The notes beneath the pieces were generated by a model. That model ran no database searches, was not told the origin of the DNA, and saw only the letters and a list, made by a program, of their open reading frames with translations. Source: Tretioscincus oriximinensis (lineage: Eukaryota > Chordata > Lepidosauria > Squamata > Gymnophthalmidae). From it: a DNA stretch of 64,000 nucleotides. Within the stretch, counting starts at the first letter, position 1. Each line of letters begins with the position of its first letter. The translations under genes were made by a program, and so were the position numbers. Location of the stretch: NCBI GenBank assembly GCA_022410635.1, contig JAJVDF010000239.1, positions 597,953-661,952 on the forward strand, written 5' to 3'. Shown here one piece after another: positions 20,752-32,429 of the stretch.

Positions 20752-21118
20752 TGTCATAAGTATATGACATGTGTAACACGTGTACATGTTTATATAATGT
20801 TTTTACTGTTATAGGTTTTACTGTTATAGGTTTTATTCTTATAGGTTCCCTTATGTGATTTTATAGGGAAGATTGAACTTTATTTGAACTTTTGCACTGG
20901 GCATTTTGGAGGGAAACCTTGCCTTTGCAAGAAATGTACTTAGTTGCATGGTTTTCGGCAGGAAATATTGGCTGCAGTGATTGGCTAGTGTACAGTATAT
21001 AAGGAGCTCCTCTACCAAAGGACAATCACTGCAGACCAAACTCAGGTTCCACTAAGAGCCGAATAAACACTTCAGAACTGAATCACTTTCTGTCATCAGT
21101 GGCATCACAATTATACTA
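20752..21118 (+). mobile_element. Possible solo LTR with TATA box and poly(A) signal
   Basis: GTATATAAGGAGC (about 20995) is followed about 65 bp later by GAATAAACACTTC (about 21060), the promoter-to-poly(A) spacing of a short retroviral R region. TTATAGGTTTTA repeats lie near 20810-20845. Start TGTCATAAG and end GGCATCACA are guesses, and no target duplication was found. Confidence 0.4.
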
Positions 21119-21389
21119 TTTTTGCATTTTTCCATCATCAAAACATCCCAACCCTAACAGTTGGTCAAGTCATCTTTCCTGAGACCTTTTCTAAATTTAC
21201 CCTTCATGATTAGAATCAAAAAGTCAGGAACAGCTAGAATCAGCCTACTGATTCCAGAGACAGAAAGACATGGGATGCATCCTGGTTTTGCTTACTTATT
21301 CCACTATACTAGGATATTCTGGTCTAGAGTACCAGAATTGTCTTATCTGGAAGTCTCTTGATGGGATATAAAAATAACCTTTTCTTCTT

Positions 21390-21505
21390 AGAACATAGCC
21401 CATCCATTCTGTCTCATATATTGGCCCACCAATTGCACCAGGGCAGCCTGGAACAGAAGAAGTTCTCACTTGTTCTCCACTCCCTGCAAAAGGTATTTCA
21501 GGAAT
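21390..21505 (-). mobile_element. CR1-group LINE, 3' end fragment
   Basis: AACATAGCCCATCC, CACCAATTGCACCAGGGCAG and CTCCCTGCAAAAGGTATTTCAGG match the family in reverse. Confidence 0.75.
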
Positions 21506-21524
21506 ATTTCCTTTTTGCTCCATT

Positions 21525-21625
21525 CTTGTTCTTTTTCTTCTTGTTCTTCTTATCCTCCTCTTCCTTCTCCTCTTCTTCCTCCTCTTCTTCCTCCTTCTCC
21601 TCTTCCCCTTCCCCTTCCCCTGCTA
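21525..21625 (+). repeat. TTC/TCC polypyrimidine microsatellite
   Basis: About 100 bp of CTTCTTCCTCC-type units next to the LINE fragment. ORF content is low complexity. Confidence 0.9.
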
Positions 21626-22384
21626 CGCTCCTTACTTGCTTTGTAGCCAAGCTCTATGGCTGCATAAATACCATGGGTTTCCCTCATGGGTTTCACACGT
21701 TTATTGCGTGAGATTCTCCCCCAATATTTTATGCTCCTGGCAGCATTTAGCACATCTTGATAATACCCTGCCTTAGTTCCTAAGCTTCCTTCTTGTTACA
21801 AGCCCTCCCTTGCCTCCTCCACAACCTTTCTGCTTTGTGCAGGAGAAAGATCTATTAAGGCTCCTCATCTTCTCTTGCAGCAGAAAAGGGATGCTGCCAA
21901 GATTCCTGTTGGCACCAGCTGCAATGAGCCTGTAATTCCCTTCCCGGCTCAATTTGCCAGGGCTGTCGGATAGTTTTATACAGTTAGAAGGTGCTTCCTC
22001 GTGGCCTGTTAAGCTGTGTGGAATGTTGAGCTGAATGTTTCTTTGATATCCTGTTGTCTTGCACACTGAGCAGGTTCTCCGATTGCGAGATACTTTCGCA
22101 TAAAAATACCATGCCAAATAGCGAGTGGTCGGCTGGCTGTATCTCCAACTGGACTGGCACAGTATCCTGATGTCTAGACAGAGCCTCTACTGCTGGGCAG
22201 CTGACATCTGTCCTTTTATCCTTTGCCCTTTGTTTTCAATCGGTGGAATGACAGATAATTTGTTTTGATTGATTTCTTAAAGGACTCTGAGAAGTTTCAA
22301 CACAATCAAAGAACCTGCTGTTGCTATCCAAATAAAAGATACAGGCTGGAATTTTAGTCCGGAATTTACTTTAAATCCAGAATA
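21626..22384. other. Intergenic DNA, unrecognised
   Basis: No supported gene or repeat. Confidence 0.4.
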
Positions 22385-22690
22385 ACCCATTTGCGATTGT
22401 CTCCCCTTTCACCTTCAATATTCCATGGTGTTTCCTGTCTTCCCATTACATTTCCTAGTATCCACATCACATGACATGCCCATAAGTCATTGCTGCACTT
22501 ATTTATTTATTTATATTTATACCCCGATCTATACCCAAAGTAAGGACTGCGCTTGTCTTACTACAATTCCCAGCATTCTCTGCAAGCAGAGAGTCAATAT
22601 ACTTTTATATCTAGCCTTGAAGTCTCATAATATTTACCATTTTAGCACTATGGAAGACCCCACAAATGCATTTTAGCAGACTTAAGAGCC
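22385..22690 (-). repeat. Family B dispersed repeat with a small LINE-tail insertion
   Basis: In reverse orientation: TTTCACCTTCAATATTCC, CATGCCCATAAGTCATTGCTG and ACTACAATTCCCAGCATTCTC. About 22497-22548 (TTATTTATTTATATTTATACC, an L2-type 3' end) interrupts it compared with the copy at 42345. Confidence 0.7.
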
Positions 22691-23174
22691 CAAAATGAAG
22701 TCAGTAAAAAGAAGCTAAAAGAAAAAATGGGACTACAGGATCCATTTTTAGCAGTTGGATCACTGAATGTCCATGTAGGGTGGACCCTTCATGACATAGG
22801 TACATCACGGTACCTACTATCTGCCTACTATTGTACCATGAAAAGAGAACAACAAACTGATTTGAATTAGCAAAAGATTCACAGAATTTGTGCATATTTT
22901 CCACTTTAGGACTGACATACTTAATTTATTTATTTTCACTAACCACAGTTTACTGCGATGCCTGCACTGTTTGTCAACAATGGTTAGCAGTAATCTTCAA
23001 AACATAATTCATGAACAAATGCGTACCGTTCTTTCAAAGGATATTTTGACTTTCAGGTGCTAAATGCAGTTTGCTGTCTGAAGCTGCCTCCTCAGAAATG
23101 TGAGAACTTGTTTGCACTGTTTTTTCAGCCAAAACCAGGATAAACAGACACAACATCTAACATTTATTTAAGTG
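22691..23174. other. Intergenic DNA, unrecognised
   Basis: No supported feature. Confidence 0.4.
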
Positions 23175-23179
23175 AAGGT

Positions 23180-24284
23180 TGTGGCGACCCCTACTTGAGG
23201 GCCCCATTATTAGATGACCCTCACAGTCAGGGGTGCCACAATATTAGGGTTGCCATACGTCCCGGTAAAACGGGACATTCACGGTTTTAGGGACAATTTT
23301 ATTGTCCCGGCTGGATTTTTAAAAAGAGTTTTAAAATCCCAGGTTGCTGCTAAACCCCTCCGCCCCCGCTACCCCCTCCGCTCTTACCCCCCCACCGCTG
23401 CCACCGCTACCCCCCGCCGCCACCCCCCTGCCGTCGCCGCTACCCCCCCCCACCGCAGCTGCGCGCGTGCGCATGGATGCTTGTGAGACAGGCAGGAAAG
23501 ACGTTCTGCCTGTCTCGCTACAAGAGTCCGTATGCGCACGCGCGCATGCACCCCTACCCCACCCCCGTCCCGGTTTTGGGTTGCCATAATATGGCAACCC
23601 TACACAATATCCACCTGTTGCCCAAGCCAGCACCCACGACTGCTTGCAGCAACAGTACTATCCTCCGGCCTATACAAGGCCTCGGTGTTTACCTCACGGT
23701 GGGGGCTTTATTCACAGCCCCCACCAGTAGCGTGCTTATATTTATTGTTGTTACAGAAATAANAGAAAGAAAGAGATATTTGAACTGAAACAAATAACAA
23801 GTTTATTATTTACACATAAGGAAAGGAAGATTAGAATAATAAAGCTTCGGCTTTTATCAAGTAAGCCTGACTCAAGCACACACACCAAGCAAGAGCAACA
23901 TTGGTTTCCAGATCNTTAAAGAGACAGGCCCTGTGTCACTTTATTTATTCCAGCCCCAAGTCAAGCCTCAGCTTTGACTCCTCCAGGCCACCATACACTC
24001 CCACCCCCTCCCTCTGAGGCAGGTCAGAAGCGGAGCCCTCTGTCCACTTGCTACACCACAAGTCTCTCCCCACAGAAAGGNCTCTAGCCCTGGTCAGCTT
24101 CCCTTTTATCTGCTGACCAGCCGGCTACTCGAGGCCCCATTGGCTGACTCCTCCAGCCACGCCCCCTCCCAAACAGGGAACCGGGAAGCCACGCCCCTGC
24201 CCAGGCCTGCTCCTCCCCCCTCCCTCTGGGATATCTGGTAAGTTTATAAAAGAAACACAAACCTGTAAAATGGCGGATGCCACA
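23180..24284 (-). mobile_element. Solo LTR (about 740 bp without its inserted hAT), TSD AAGGT
   Basis: Read on the minus strand it begins TGTGGCATCCGCC (24284) and ends GGGTCGCCACA (23180), so TG..CA with a TGTGGC/GCCACA inverted end. The 5-bp AAGGT flanks it at 23175-23179 and 24285-24289. A minus-strand AATAAACTTG (about 23800) fits a poly(A) signal. 5-bp duplications are usual for retroviral or Gypsy-type integration. No internal region or second LTR is present, so it arose by LTR-LTR recombination. A hAT sits in its left part. Confidence 0.87.
23245..23602 (-). mobile_element. Non-autonomous hAT, family H1 (358 bp), TSD CACAATAT, inside the solo LTR
   Basis: Ends TAGGGTTGCCATA / TATGGCAACCCTA; flanks CACAATAT at 23237-23244 and 23603-23610. 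Its left end (TACGTCCCGGTAAAACGGG) matches the right end of the copy at 15568, and both share GACAGGCAG..TCTGCCTGTCTC and CGCGCATGCG. It is the same family inverted and internally shorter. Confidence 0.94.
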
Positions 24285-24289
24285 AAGGT

Positions 24290-26712
24290 GCCCAATACAT
24301 CTCAGGACAGACTCCTCATAGTCTGGGGGCCACTACTGAAAGATTCCTATCCTGGATTCTCACTCCATTTACTATTAAGAGTGGAGATACGTATTGCATG
24401 AGGGTCCAGTGTATTTTTGGTACCAAGGGCCTATTCCATCCTATCTAACCTGCTGAACACCAGGCCTAGAGGCTGAGCTGCTGGGCTGCCTGAGGAGACA
24501 CCCCAAGAGGCCTGCCAGGACTTTTCTACCTGCCCAGGATGAGAGACTTTGCTGCCCACCTCCTGATGGACTAATCCTCCACCAAGGAACCACCACATGA
24601 TATCGGGCTCCGGGATATCTGTGCGTATGTGTTGTGTGGTTGTGTGCATGTGTGTGACACAGAGTGCTTTTTATATATATTTTTAATATTGTGTTTTAAA
24701 ACTGTTTTTAAAGTTCTTCTGTAATTTAATACTGTTTTAGATATTTATCATCCCCTCCCCCCGACACTGGGAATAATGTGTTGCCAAGGCCAGGAATTAG
24801 GAGGGGGAGAACAGGCACAGGGGGCTGCCATACATATGGTGATGGGCAGGGGGAGATATGGCACTGGGAGGCAGAAGAGACAGATCACGAGAAGGGGTGA
24901 TAGATGCATCAAGGCTATCATCCCTTCTGTTCTACCTCCCAACCAGCAGAATTTGGGGATACCTGTCAACCGGCTCACTGCTCTGGTGGTGCTGCTGTTA
25001 AATGCCAGGTCGGTCCAGAACAAAACATCTCTCATTCTTGATTTAATCCTGGCATATATTACTGAGACCTGGGTGGATGAACCTGGTGGGCCTAATCTTA
25101 CCCAGCTTTGTCCCCCAGGTTATTCAGTGCAGCACTGTGTTAGACCAGTGGGGAGGGGAGGGGGTGTTGCTGTAGTCCACAAACCATCCCTCTCACCAGG
25201 CAGCCAATTCACTGTTTCTGGATTTGAGGGACTGTTCCTGTTGTTGGGTAAAAGAGATGGAATAGGAATACTGCTGGTGTACCGGTCACCCTGCTGCCCA
25301 GCAGCATCCCTAGCTGAGTTGGCAGAGGTGGTCTCTGATGTGGTTCTGGGGGACTTCAACATCCATGCGAAGGTTATCCTCACTGGTCCTGCTCAGCTCT
25401 TCATGGCCTCCATGACAACCATGGGGCTATCTCAATGTGTTACTAGCCCAACTCACAGAGCAGGACATACTCTTGATCTGTTTTTTTCCACAGAGCGAGC
25501 TGGTGATGATCTGTTGATAGAGTGGTAAGCCCATTGTCATGGACGGATCATTCCCTGGTGAGATTTGGACTGCTTCCCCCTGCAAGGATGAGAGACCCAT
25601 TCAGATGGTCCGCCCTCAGAGACTTATGGAATCTTGGTGATTCCTGAATGCTCTGGGGGATTTCCTGGTTGGCATGGATGGTGCTCCTGTTGAGGCTCTG
25701 GTCTCTCTCTGGAATCGGGAGTTTACCCGGGCTATCGACATGAATCCTCCCAAGTGCCCTCGGCATATCTGTGGAGTCTGTAGACCACCCTGGTATTCTG
25801 GGGAGTTAAGGATGATGAAACAGAAAGGCCGACGGCTGGAGCGCAGGTGGCGCAAATCCCAACAAGAGTCTGACCGAACACAGCTTAGAGCACATTATCG
25901 TGCCTACNAGGTGGCAGCGNTGGCTGCAAAAAGGAATTATTTCTCTGTTACCATTGTGCCCTCAAGTAGCCGTCCAGCAGAGCTCTTTCGAGTGGTGAAT
26001 GGCCTGATAAGATCTAGCCCAGGGCAGCAAGGGCAAAGGCCATCCAATAGCTGCTGTGACAAATTTGCAAGGCACTTTGAGAACAAAGTCACTCAGATTC
26101 GTGAGAGATTAGATGCCACACTTGTGAATAGCCCAGAGGAGGTGTCCAGAGAACCATCTGGTCCAGTTATCTTGGATCAGTTTCAATTATTGCGGCCTGA
26201 TAATGTGGACAAGCTGTTTGTTGGGGTTCGGGTCATGCTCTCTGGATCCTTGCCCTTCCTGGCTGATAAAAGCAAATCAGCAGGGTATGACCGGGTGGAT
26301 CCAGGGAATGGTGAACGCTTCCTTGAGGGATGTGGTGGTCCCGCTGGCTCTTAAAGAGGCGGTGGTGCGCCTTCTCCTTAAGAAGCCTTCCCTGGACCAC
26401 CCAGTGGCCAACATACCCTTCCTGGGCAAGGTACTGGAGAGGGCTGTGGCTGTTCAGCTGCAAGCATGCTTGGAAGAAGCAGCTTATTTAGATCTATTTC
26501 AATCTGGCTTCAGGCCTAGTCATGGCACAGAAACCGCCTTGGTCGCCCTGGTTGATGACCTACTCCGGGAGAGGGATGGGGGCAATGCAACCCTGTTGGT
26601 TCTCCTGGAGAGACTAAGGAATTAGGGGGTTGGTGGCACTGCGTTGCAATGGTTCCGCTCCTATCTCCAAGGCCACTTCCAGAGAGTGTTAGTGTGGGAG
26701 TCTTAGTTGACA
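24290..26712 (+). mobile_element. L2-type LINE: 5' region, endonuclease and N-terminal reverse transcriptase (defective)
   Basis: A GC-rich leader (about 24420-24770) is followed by an apurinic endonuclease-like domain from about 24776: LLLNARSVQNK, ITETWVDE (catalytic Glu region), GRGGGVAVVHK, VLGDFNIH (metal-binding Asp) and HTLDLFFS. Later frames contain linker and RT N-terminal motifs: RNYFSV, PFLGKVLERAV and LFQSGFRPSHGTETALVALV. The palm segment after LLVLL is deleted and the copy stops near 26712 with GGTALQWFRSYLQGHFQRV. Several frameshifts and Ns make it non-functional. I assign the L2/CR1 superclade from these motifs; the exact clade is uncertain. Confidence 0.85.
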
Positions 26713-26779
26713 CTCTTATTTGTTAATTTAAAAGTTTGGATGCCTTGTACAGTCCAAATTTGAAGAAAGTAGAACAGGA

Positions 26780-27045
26780 GTTGTTGACAGAGGGATCTCC
26801 TGGGAAATGTTGTGCAAGCAGTGGGCATGCACTTCACTTCAAGGGCATCCCCATAAAGAGCGTATTACAATAGTCCNCGGGGTTCTGCCCTACAGAGTAC
26901 AGCTCCCAGCCTGCACTGCAACTACTCCTGGGCAGGAGGGTGCTTTCTCAGCCAATCTATGCTCAGCCTCACCCACAGAAATAACTTTTCTGCTAACAGC
27001 AAATTGCCTGGGGGTCCTGTCTATATTAATGCAGAGTTTTGAAAA
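26780..27045 (-). repeat. Family A dispersed repeat, partial, reverse
   Basis: The reverse complement gives GCTGTTAGCAGAAAAGTTATTTCTGTGGG, TAGATTGGCTGAGAAAG and GCAGGCTGGGAGCTGTA, parallel to 3690-3795. Confidence 0.65.
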
Positions 27046-27059
27046 ACCCAGTGAATGGA

Positions 27060-28265
27060 TACTATTTATTTACATTTCTACCCTGTCCCATACTTGAAGG
27101 TCTCGGAACGGCAACAACAATAAAAGTGCAAAATCCACATTTTAAAACCGTAACAATCAGTATCTCAAGGTGGAAGGGAAAAAAACAACATTTCTTCAAC
27201 CAAAGGCCAAGTTGAAGGAGTCTTTAAGGCGTTTTTAAGGACCTTTTAAAAAAATACAGTGATGATGACAGACGCACCTCAAGGGGGAAACCACCGAGAA
27301 GGCCCTAGCCTGGGTTCTCGCTCCACAGCCGTTGAAAGGGGTGGTACAACCAGGAGGGTCTTCCCTGCAGATCTTAAGACACAGGTAGATTGGTATGGGA
27401 GAAGGCCTTCCTTTAGATATTTGGGCCTCAAGTTATTTAGGGCTTTATAAGTTAAAGTCAGCACCTTGAATTGGGCTCAGTAGCAGATGGCAACCAGTGC
27501 AGCTCTTTCAAGACCGGTGTGATATGTGTCCAGCCAGCCGTTCCCATTAGCAGTCTAGTTGCTGCATTCTGCAACAACTGCAGCTTCTGAATCATTTTCA
27601 AGGGCATCCCCATAAAGAGCGCATTACAATAGTCCAATCTGGAAGTTACCAAAGCGTGGATTACTGTGGCTAAATCATCCTCAGAAGTGGCCGTAACTGG
27701 TGAACCAGACATAACTGGAAGTTGGCACTCCTGGCCACTGCCTCCACCTGATTTTCAAGTGTCAGTGCAGAGTCCAGGAGCACCCCCAGATTTCACACCC
27801 GTCCCTCATAGAGCAATTCTACCCCACCAAGGACAGGGCGCCTCCACACTTCACGAACTCGGGATGCTCCGACACATAGCACCTCCGTGTTGTCTGGATT
27901 CAGCTTCAATTTATTGCCCCCCATGCGGCTCATCACTGCCTCCAGGCACCTGTCAAGCACTTCAATCACCTGATTCAGAAGGAACAGAGATGGAGCTGAG
28001 TGTCATCTGCATATTGATGACACTTTACTCCACATCTCCTGATGACCTCTCCCAGAGGCTTCATGTAGATGTTGAACAGCATGGGGGAGAGGATCGACCC
28101 CTGAGGAACCCCACAAGTGAGCTCCCACCACTCTCTTGAAGNGGCCTTGGAGAAAGGAGCAGAACCACTGCAACGCAGTGCCACCAACTCCTAGATTCCG
28201 TANCCTCTCCAGGAGCCTCTCAATGGTATCAAAAGCCGCTGAGAGGTCCAGGAGAACCAACAGGA
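27060..28265 (-). mobile_element. L2-type LINE, 3' part with reverse transcriptase
   Basis: Minus-strand frames in order: [60 protein letters not shown] (the RT catalytic YADD), DLATVIHALVTSRLDYCNAL, QLLQNAATRLL, PVLKELHWLP, then the 3'UTR ending in TTATTTACATTTCTACCC. Frameshifts and Ns interrupt it. Its 3' end faces that of the copy at 24290-26712, so the two are separate convergent insertions. Confidence 0.87.
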
Positions 28266-28409
28266 TGTTTATTTTTAAAGCATGAGATGAGGCAAGCCAT
28301 GCATACCGTTATCCCTGTTTTGTACATTTCCTCTGATAACGTTTGCCAACATTTTAACTCACTTTCATTGGCCACTTTATTTAGCTAAAGCTAGCCAGCT
28401 TCACGAATT

Positions 28410-29235
28410 CTCCCATTAGTTCCTTTTTTCCCCTCCATAATATTTTTATTGATTGAGCATTGTAATATATACATATATGCCATATATGCAATTATTGTTG
28501 CATACATTATGATGTAATCCCTGCTTAATCACAAGTTTTCACCCTTCTCTCATCCTCCCCTCCCTCCCTCCCTGAGATGACACCTCTCATATTTTATTTT
28601 TACCTCTTTAGGATCAATTTGATAACATTTATTAGTTCGGGTCCATCCTATCTGCATTGTCGGCAGTATACAGGCAACTTGCACCAATTTCCCATCCAGA
28701 TGTTTTGTTTTTCGTTATCTGTATTTTCTTTACTGTCCATATAATCCATCATTAACTGGTCAGCAATATAGTGTTGCCAATTTAGTAATGTCCACTTGTT
28801 TTTATTCTTCCACCCCAGTGTCATAACAGCTTGAGCGGCCATTATCAATTGATCACATACATATTTGTCAAAATTCACATGACATCGTATCTCTTGTAAT
28901 AGACAANCCTCTTTGTTACATGGCATACTATACCCAATTATATTTTCCATATGCCCTAATATCTCCTGCCAAAATGACTGAATTTCCTCACATTCCCACA
29001 GCATATGTATATAAGTACCTTGCCTGCCACACCCATGCCAACAGTGAGGTGGAGCATTCAGCATTATATGTGTCAAAATTATTGGGGNCCTCTACCATCC
29101 CATAATCAATTTCATTTGCAGNTCTTTCACTCTGGTATTTTTGATTTTCTCCACCTTTTGCCATATATCTTGCATCTTTTGGATACTTATATTTAAATCT
29201 ACCGCCCATTGGGCTGTAATTAACTCACTTAGTTC
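28410..29235 (-). mobile_element. L1-type LINE, C-terminal ORF2 and 3' end
   Basis: The minus strand encodes PPHCWHGCGRQGTYIHMLWE and EEIQSFWQEIL, the Cys/His/Trp-rich C-terminus of L1 ORF2. Upstream frames (FKYKYPKDARYM) are broken. The 3' end at about 28410 abuts a T run on plus (remnant poly(A) tail). It is 5'-truncated and dead. Confidence 0.8.
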
Positions 29236-29839
29236 CTTTTAAGAAAATGAAATTACTGTTGTTCCCCAATGCCCCAGATTCTCCCACCCCCTGCTTTTGC
29301 AGGTTCTCATTATAGTTGAATTTTCCATCAGCACGGCATGGTGACAGTAATAGGAAATTAATGTCAAAAGGAATATGGCCAATGAAACCCGCAGTATAAT
29401 TTGTTGCTGTACAGCATGGCTTAGCTGCAATGTGCCAATCAATTTAAAGGATGCAAAAAGCCCCCATCCAATGTGATTTATGATGCACTTCATGGCAGCA
29501 TCTAAAATGTTTTCCACAGAGGAAACTCTGCAGGATATATATTTTTAGGAGTGCAACTAATTTAAGTGTTAATATTTTNGGAATGGGGTCACGGATCCAA
29601 TCTGGCCAGATACAAAAAGGACTGAAAGGCCCCAAAGGGCTATTTATCAGCTCCTATATCTTGCCATATTGATTAAATGCTTGGTGCTTGCAATCACAAG
29701 GCAGGGGAGCCGAAGGTTCAGTTCTAAAAGGTGATTTAAAAGCTATTCAGCGATGGCCCAGAGGCTGAGCTATATTTTGAAGTGTCTAGATTCAGAAAAG
29801 CAATATTATCTGCTGACCTATAGGCTGAAAACTCACTAG
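29236..29839. other. Intergenic DNA, unrecognised
   Basis: No supported feature in about 600 bp. Confidence 0.4.
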
Positions 29840-30095
29840 GAGTTACTCTGTTCCAAAAAAGAGCAACAAGAATGATTNNGNGGCTGGAGCACCTCCCTTA
29901 TAAAATTAGGTTGCGACGTCTAGGCCTCTTTACCCTTCAAAGATAGTGTTTAAGAGGTGAGCTGTTTGAATTACATAAAATCTTGCATAGGGTGGATAAA
30001 GCGAACAGAGAAAAAATACTTTTTCTATCACACAACACTTGGCNCAGGGGGCATTCTTTGAAACTGATGGGCAGAAGAGTGAAGACCCACAAGGG
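29840..30095 (+). mobile_element. CR1-group LINE, C-terminal RT fragment
   Basis: AAAAAGAGCAACAAGAATGAT, GGAGCACCTCCCTTATAAAATTAG, and broken frames for LRRLGLF-, ELHKILHRVDKANREKI and LSHNT. Both ends are missing. Confidence 0.82.
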
Positions 30096-30569
30096 AAACT
30101 CTAGCGCTCCCATTTCAAGATACAATATATCCCGAAACAAAGTCTGGTATAGAAAGAGCCAAAGGTTTTTGTTCACACCCTTGCTTCTGATCAAATGCAG
30201 ACATGAGAAAACAAATTCATATTTCCCTAAGAAACTGCTTGGGTTTTGGCAGTGTTACAGAATGAGAACAAACCTGAGATAAATTATGCATCAGTTACAC
30301 CCAAAGAATTCATGTTATCTGCCAGAAATAAATCACACAGGGGTTGAGAACTTAATTTGTAGGACAAGGATTGATTTTGGGACCTTTTCCCATGTCAGAG
30401 GAGTGCATGAACTGGCCATGCAGGAAAGGCTTCTGTGGCAAAATCTGCACGGCATCTTTATAANCTATATTAATAAACTGCATTGTGGCAATTGGCTTTC
30501 TAAGCAAGAAAAGCGAGCCAATCAGTGTCCATCATGAATAAATGTGATTGGCTGATAGGCACTAATCCA
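30096..30569. other. Intergenic DNA, unrecognised
   Basis: No supported feature. Confidence 0.4.
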
Positions 30570-30735
30570 TAAGAACATTAGAACATAAGAGCCATNNTGG
30601 ACCGGGCCANANCNCATCTAGTNCAGCATTCTGTCTCACACAGAGGCCCACCAGATGCACCTGGGCAGTCTGAANAGANGAANGCAAAATATGCCCNTGN
30701 TNATGACTCCNTGCAAATGGCATTTCAGGAGCAAT
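30570..30735 (-). mobile_element. CR1-group LINE, 3' end
   Basis: AAGAACATTAGAACATAAGAG tail, CACACAGAGGCCCACCAGATG and GCAAATGGCATTTCAGGAG. It has an unusual density of Ns. Confidence 0.85.
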
Positions 30736-30907
30736 AAGGAGAAATAGAGAAACACTGTTCCAACCACAAATCTCCACAAAGACAATGATCATAAATGATA
30801 TATGTTAAAATNATGGCATTTCAGGAGCAATAAGGAGAAATAGAGAAACACTGTTCCAACCACAAATCTCCACAAAGACAATGATCATAAATGATATATG
30901 TTAAAAT
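30717..30907. repeat. Perfect 95-bp tandem duplication with one N between copies
   Basis: 30717-30811 and 30813-30907 are identical, both running from ATGGCATTTCAGGAGC to GATATATGTTAAAAT, with N at 30812. The unit covers the LINE edge and flanking DNA. It may be real or an assembly artefact. Confidence 0.9.
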
Positions 30908-31321
30908 ATAGCCTACACAACCATATATTTAAAAATAATCACATGTGTATTATATACCTTGTGGCTTTATACTATTGATCTGCTATCCTTTATGATTATT
31001 GTCTGTTGTGCCACTAAGGAAGACCGAAAGTCAAAACGCATCTGGTGTTCAACAGTCTCTATCCTTCATGGACCATCTTCTTCCATATTCGGCTCTGACT
31101 CTTGGTCATTTGATTTGAACTTTTCATAATATTTATGGACTTTTTAGATTTACTTCTTTAGCTTTTATTGTATTAGATTTTATTCCTGTGCTGTATAGTT
31201 GTTTATGTGGCATTTTTTCCAGTAGATATATTGCCACCATATCATATATTATATATTTTTTCACCCAATTTGATTCAGCTGTTTTGAGTTTTTTGTTTTG
31301 CTTTGTGGAGATTTCAGGAGC
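30908..31321. other. AT-rich intergenic DNA, unrecognised
   Basis: No supported feature. Confidence 0.4.
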
Positions 31322-31536
31322 AATATTTATTTATTTGTACTTGTATCCCGCCCTATACCTGAAGGTCTAAGGGTGGTCAACCATAGAGTGGTGCACATAG
31401 CTTTTGTTGCTTTCTCCACAACGGACACCCTGTGGAGAAGGTGGGACTGAGAGAGTTCATGGAGGAGTGGGGAATCGAACCGGAAGACTACCAGGTATGA
31501 GTCCAACANTCTAACCACTACACAAGACTGGCTCTA
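31322..31536 (-). mobile_element. tRNA-derived SINE, family S2
   Basis: The minus strand starts GAGCCAGTCTTGTGTAGTGG, followed by TTAGANTGTTGGACT and, at 31471-31481, GGTTCGATTCC, an exact Pol III B box (GGTTCGANTCC). The body includes CAGTCCCACCTTCTCCACAGG. The 3' end on plus is TATTTATTTATTTGTACTTG, shared with the L2-type LINE 3' end. Confidence 0.87.
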
Positions 31537-31539
31537 TCC

Positions 31540-31935
31540 CAGAGGCAGCATCCAGACATCCATCCTAGTAGCCATTTATACCCTTGATGTCCATAAACCT
31601 GTCTAGTCCTACCTTGAAGCTATCCAAGCTGTTAGCTATCACCACCTCTTCAGGAAGTAAATTCCACAGGCCGATGACCCCTCTGGGTGAAAAAATACTT
31701 TCCTTTGTCTGTTCTCACTTTTCTACCCATCAGTTTTAAGGAGGGCCCTCTGGTCCTTGTGTTGTGTGATAGAGAAAACATTTTTTCTCTATTCACCCTG
31801 TCCATCCCATGCATGATTTTTTACACTTCAATTAGATCACCTCTCAAACGTNNCCTTTCNAGGCTGAAGAGGCCCAGACGTTGCAGCCTGACTTCATAAG
31901 GGTCCAGACCCTTGATCATTATTGTTGCCCTTATC
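31540..31935 (-). mobile_element. CR1-group LINE, 3' region without its tail
   Basis: From CCCAGAGGCAGCATCCAGAC through GGAAGTAAATTCCACAGGCC, TCTATTCACCCTGTCCATCC and GAGGCCCAGACGTTGCAGCC to CTTGATCATTATTGTTGCCC. It directly adjoins the S2 SINE. Confidence 0.87.
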
Positions 31936-32171
31936 GGCACAGTCTGCCACTACCCACTCAGACTCACTGACTGGCTGATCGTCACTGAATCTGCCCATGG
32001 AGGTAGCCCACGCCTACATTTGCAGCTTAAAATCTAATAATGGGGACTTGGGGTCTGCATGGTCTCAACCTTTTATTGACTACCAATGCAAACGAAGGGC
32101 TTTTGCAGCATGTGAGGCACAGAGTGGTCTTCAAAACTCTTCAAACCACAATGGCTGCTAGAATGGTTGCC

Positions 32172-32290
32172 TAGATTTATTTATTTATATATTTACATTT
32201 CTATGCCGCTGTATGAAAAAAAAAATCCTAATGAGCAGTTAAATTAAGGAAAACCCACTGAAAAGCAGGGCTGGTGGTCTTAGCAGGTCT
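32172..32290 (-). mobile_element. L2-type LINE, 3' end
   Basis: ATTTATTTATTTATATATTTACATTTCTATGCCG, the same terminus as at 44813. Confidence 0.6.
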
Positions 32291-32429
32291 CAGAAGCTCT
32301 CACAGGAGATGTTCACATGATGCAAAGACAGCACATCGGATTGCAGAAGCTGCGTAAAAGTACTTACAGGAAAAAGTTGAATGGCAGCCCTTTCTAGCAT
32401 TACCGCCACTGGAGTCCTGCCTTTATTTG

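Noticed and set aside
24290..28265. One L2-type LINE inverted by twin priming
   Set aside because: The 5' part lies beyond the 3' end of the other part and the 3' ends converge. Twin priming places the inverted 5' part on the other side.
31322..31536. A possible tRNA gene (perfect B box)
   Set aside because: The acceptor stem does not close and the sequence continues into a SINE body and LINE-like tail, so it is a tRNA-derived SINE.
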